Source of the DNA: an uncultured Dyadobacter sp.
GTDB lineage: Bacteria > Bacteroidota > Bacteroidia > Cytophagales > Spirosomataceae
Direction of reading: 5' to 3'
Assembly: GCA_946481035.1 (NCBI GenBank)
Contig: CAMLNK010000320.1
Location: 1 to 5,703, forward strand
DNA: 5,703 bases
Positions 5,528 to 5,703 of this stretch are shown in pieces. A program made the position numbers and the translations under genes. The notes beneath the pieces were generated by a model. It did not search any database, had not been told where the DNA came from, and worked only from the letters and a program-made list of their open reading frames with translations. Within the stretch, counting starts at the first letter, position 1; every line of letters begins with the position of its first letter.

Positions 5528-5703
5528 GCATGGATCGGGTAATTACCTGCTATACAGACAAAATATCTTCGCTAACCGGTGAATCAAAGGGCCGTCACTT
5601 CATAATGCGCCCATATCCAGTCTTTGAAAGATAAAATATCCAAATTTAACCCTCAAATCAGAATTTGTATCTGCAAATATTCCCTACGGTGGTTTTTCTA
5701 CTT
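5528..5703. other. Non-coding stretch upstream of the kinase operator
   Basis: No credible gene is seen on either strand; the longest open stretches lack a good start. It contains a second perfect -7-like box on the - strand (TAAATTTG, 5641-5648) without a properly spaced -33 element, which could give a longer kinase transcript with a leader of about 190 nt. A small inverted repeat ATTTG/CAAAT lies at 5663-5678. Neither is convincing alone. The next gene must start beyond the window edge. Confidence 0.4.

Noticed and set aside
5563..5650. Short - strand open stretch (about 27 codons) upstream of the kinase gene
   Set aside because: No usable start codon until near its end, no Shine-Dalgarno and no recognisable peptide; consistent with non-coding DNA.
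1..5703. CRISPR array, tRNA, rRNA, insertion sequence or phage attachment site
   Set aside because: No regularly spaced repeats, cloverleaf sequence, transposase or paired terminal repeats were seen.

Overview
The window looks like chromosomal DNA from a Bacteroidota member, most likely a Cytophagales bacterium of the Dyadobacter type. This genus-level guess is an inference from protein style, not a search result. Supporting signs are two lipoproteins with an acidic stretch right after the lipobox cysteine, a LytS-type kinase paired with a LytTR regulator, starts mostly without a Shine-Dalgarno sequence, and a perfect TAnnTTTG-type -7 box.

Region 1 (1-733, + strand) is a peroxide-defence pair. 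The last ten codons of an AhpC-type peroxiredoxin end at base 33. A strong terminator-like hairpin follows, then a complete AhpD-like alkylhydroperoxidase (143-733) with the CxxC...H centre. A second hairpin (731-768) separates this pair from everything downstream, which is all on the - strand. Its T-rich side faces the - strand operon.

Region 2 (814-3473, - strand) is a compact three-gene unit read from right to left, with gaps of 14 and 24 bp. It holds a PKD plus parallel beta-helix lipoprotein with an internally duplicated helix module, a small exported protein of unknown function, and a TapB/DUF3108-like lipoprotein. Both lipoproteins carry a C-K-[DE]-[DE] start resembling the Bacteroidota surface-export signal, so the operon probably makes cell-surface proteins.

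Region 3 (3622-5445, - strand) is a two-gene two-component system: a four-helix membrane sensor kinase of the LytS/His_kinase family and, 3 bp later, a LytTR response regulator. It lies directly upstream of the lipoprotein operon in the same orientation.

The most interesting signal is regulatory. A 14-bp motif, YRTTNRTCGACAMW on the - strand, occurs as a tandem pair upstream of the kinase gene (5493-5527) and again as a pair upstream of the lipoprotein operon (3572-3605). The copies are 21 and 20 bp apart, close to the two-turn spacing known for LytTR regulators, and each pair sits about 35 bp upstream of a -7-like box. The inferred model is that the regulator activates both its own operon and the neighbouring surface-lipoprotein operon.
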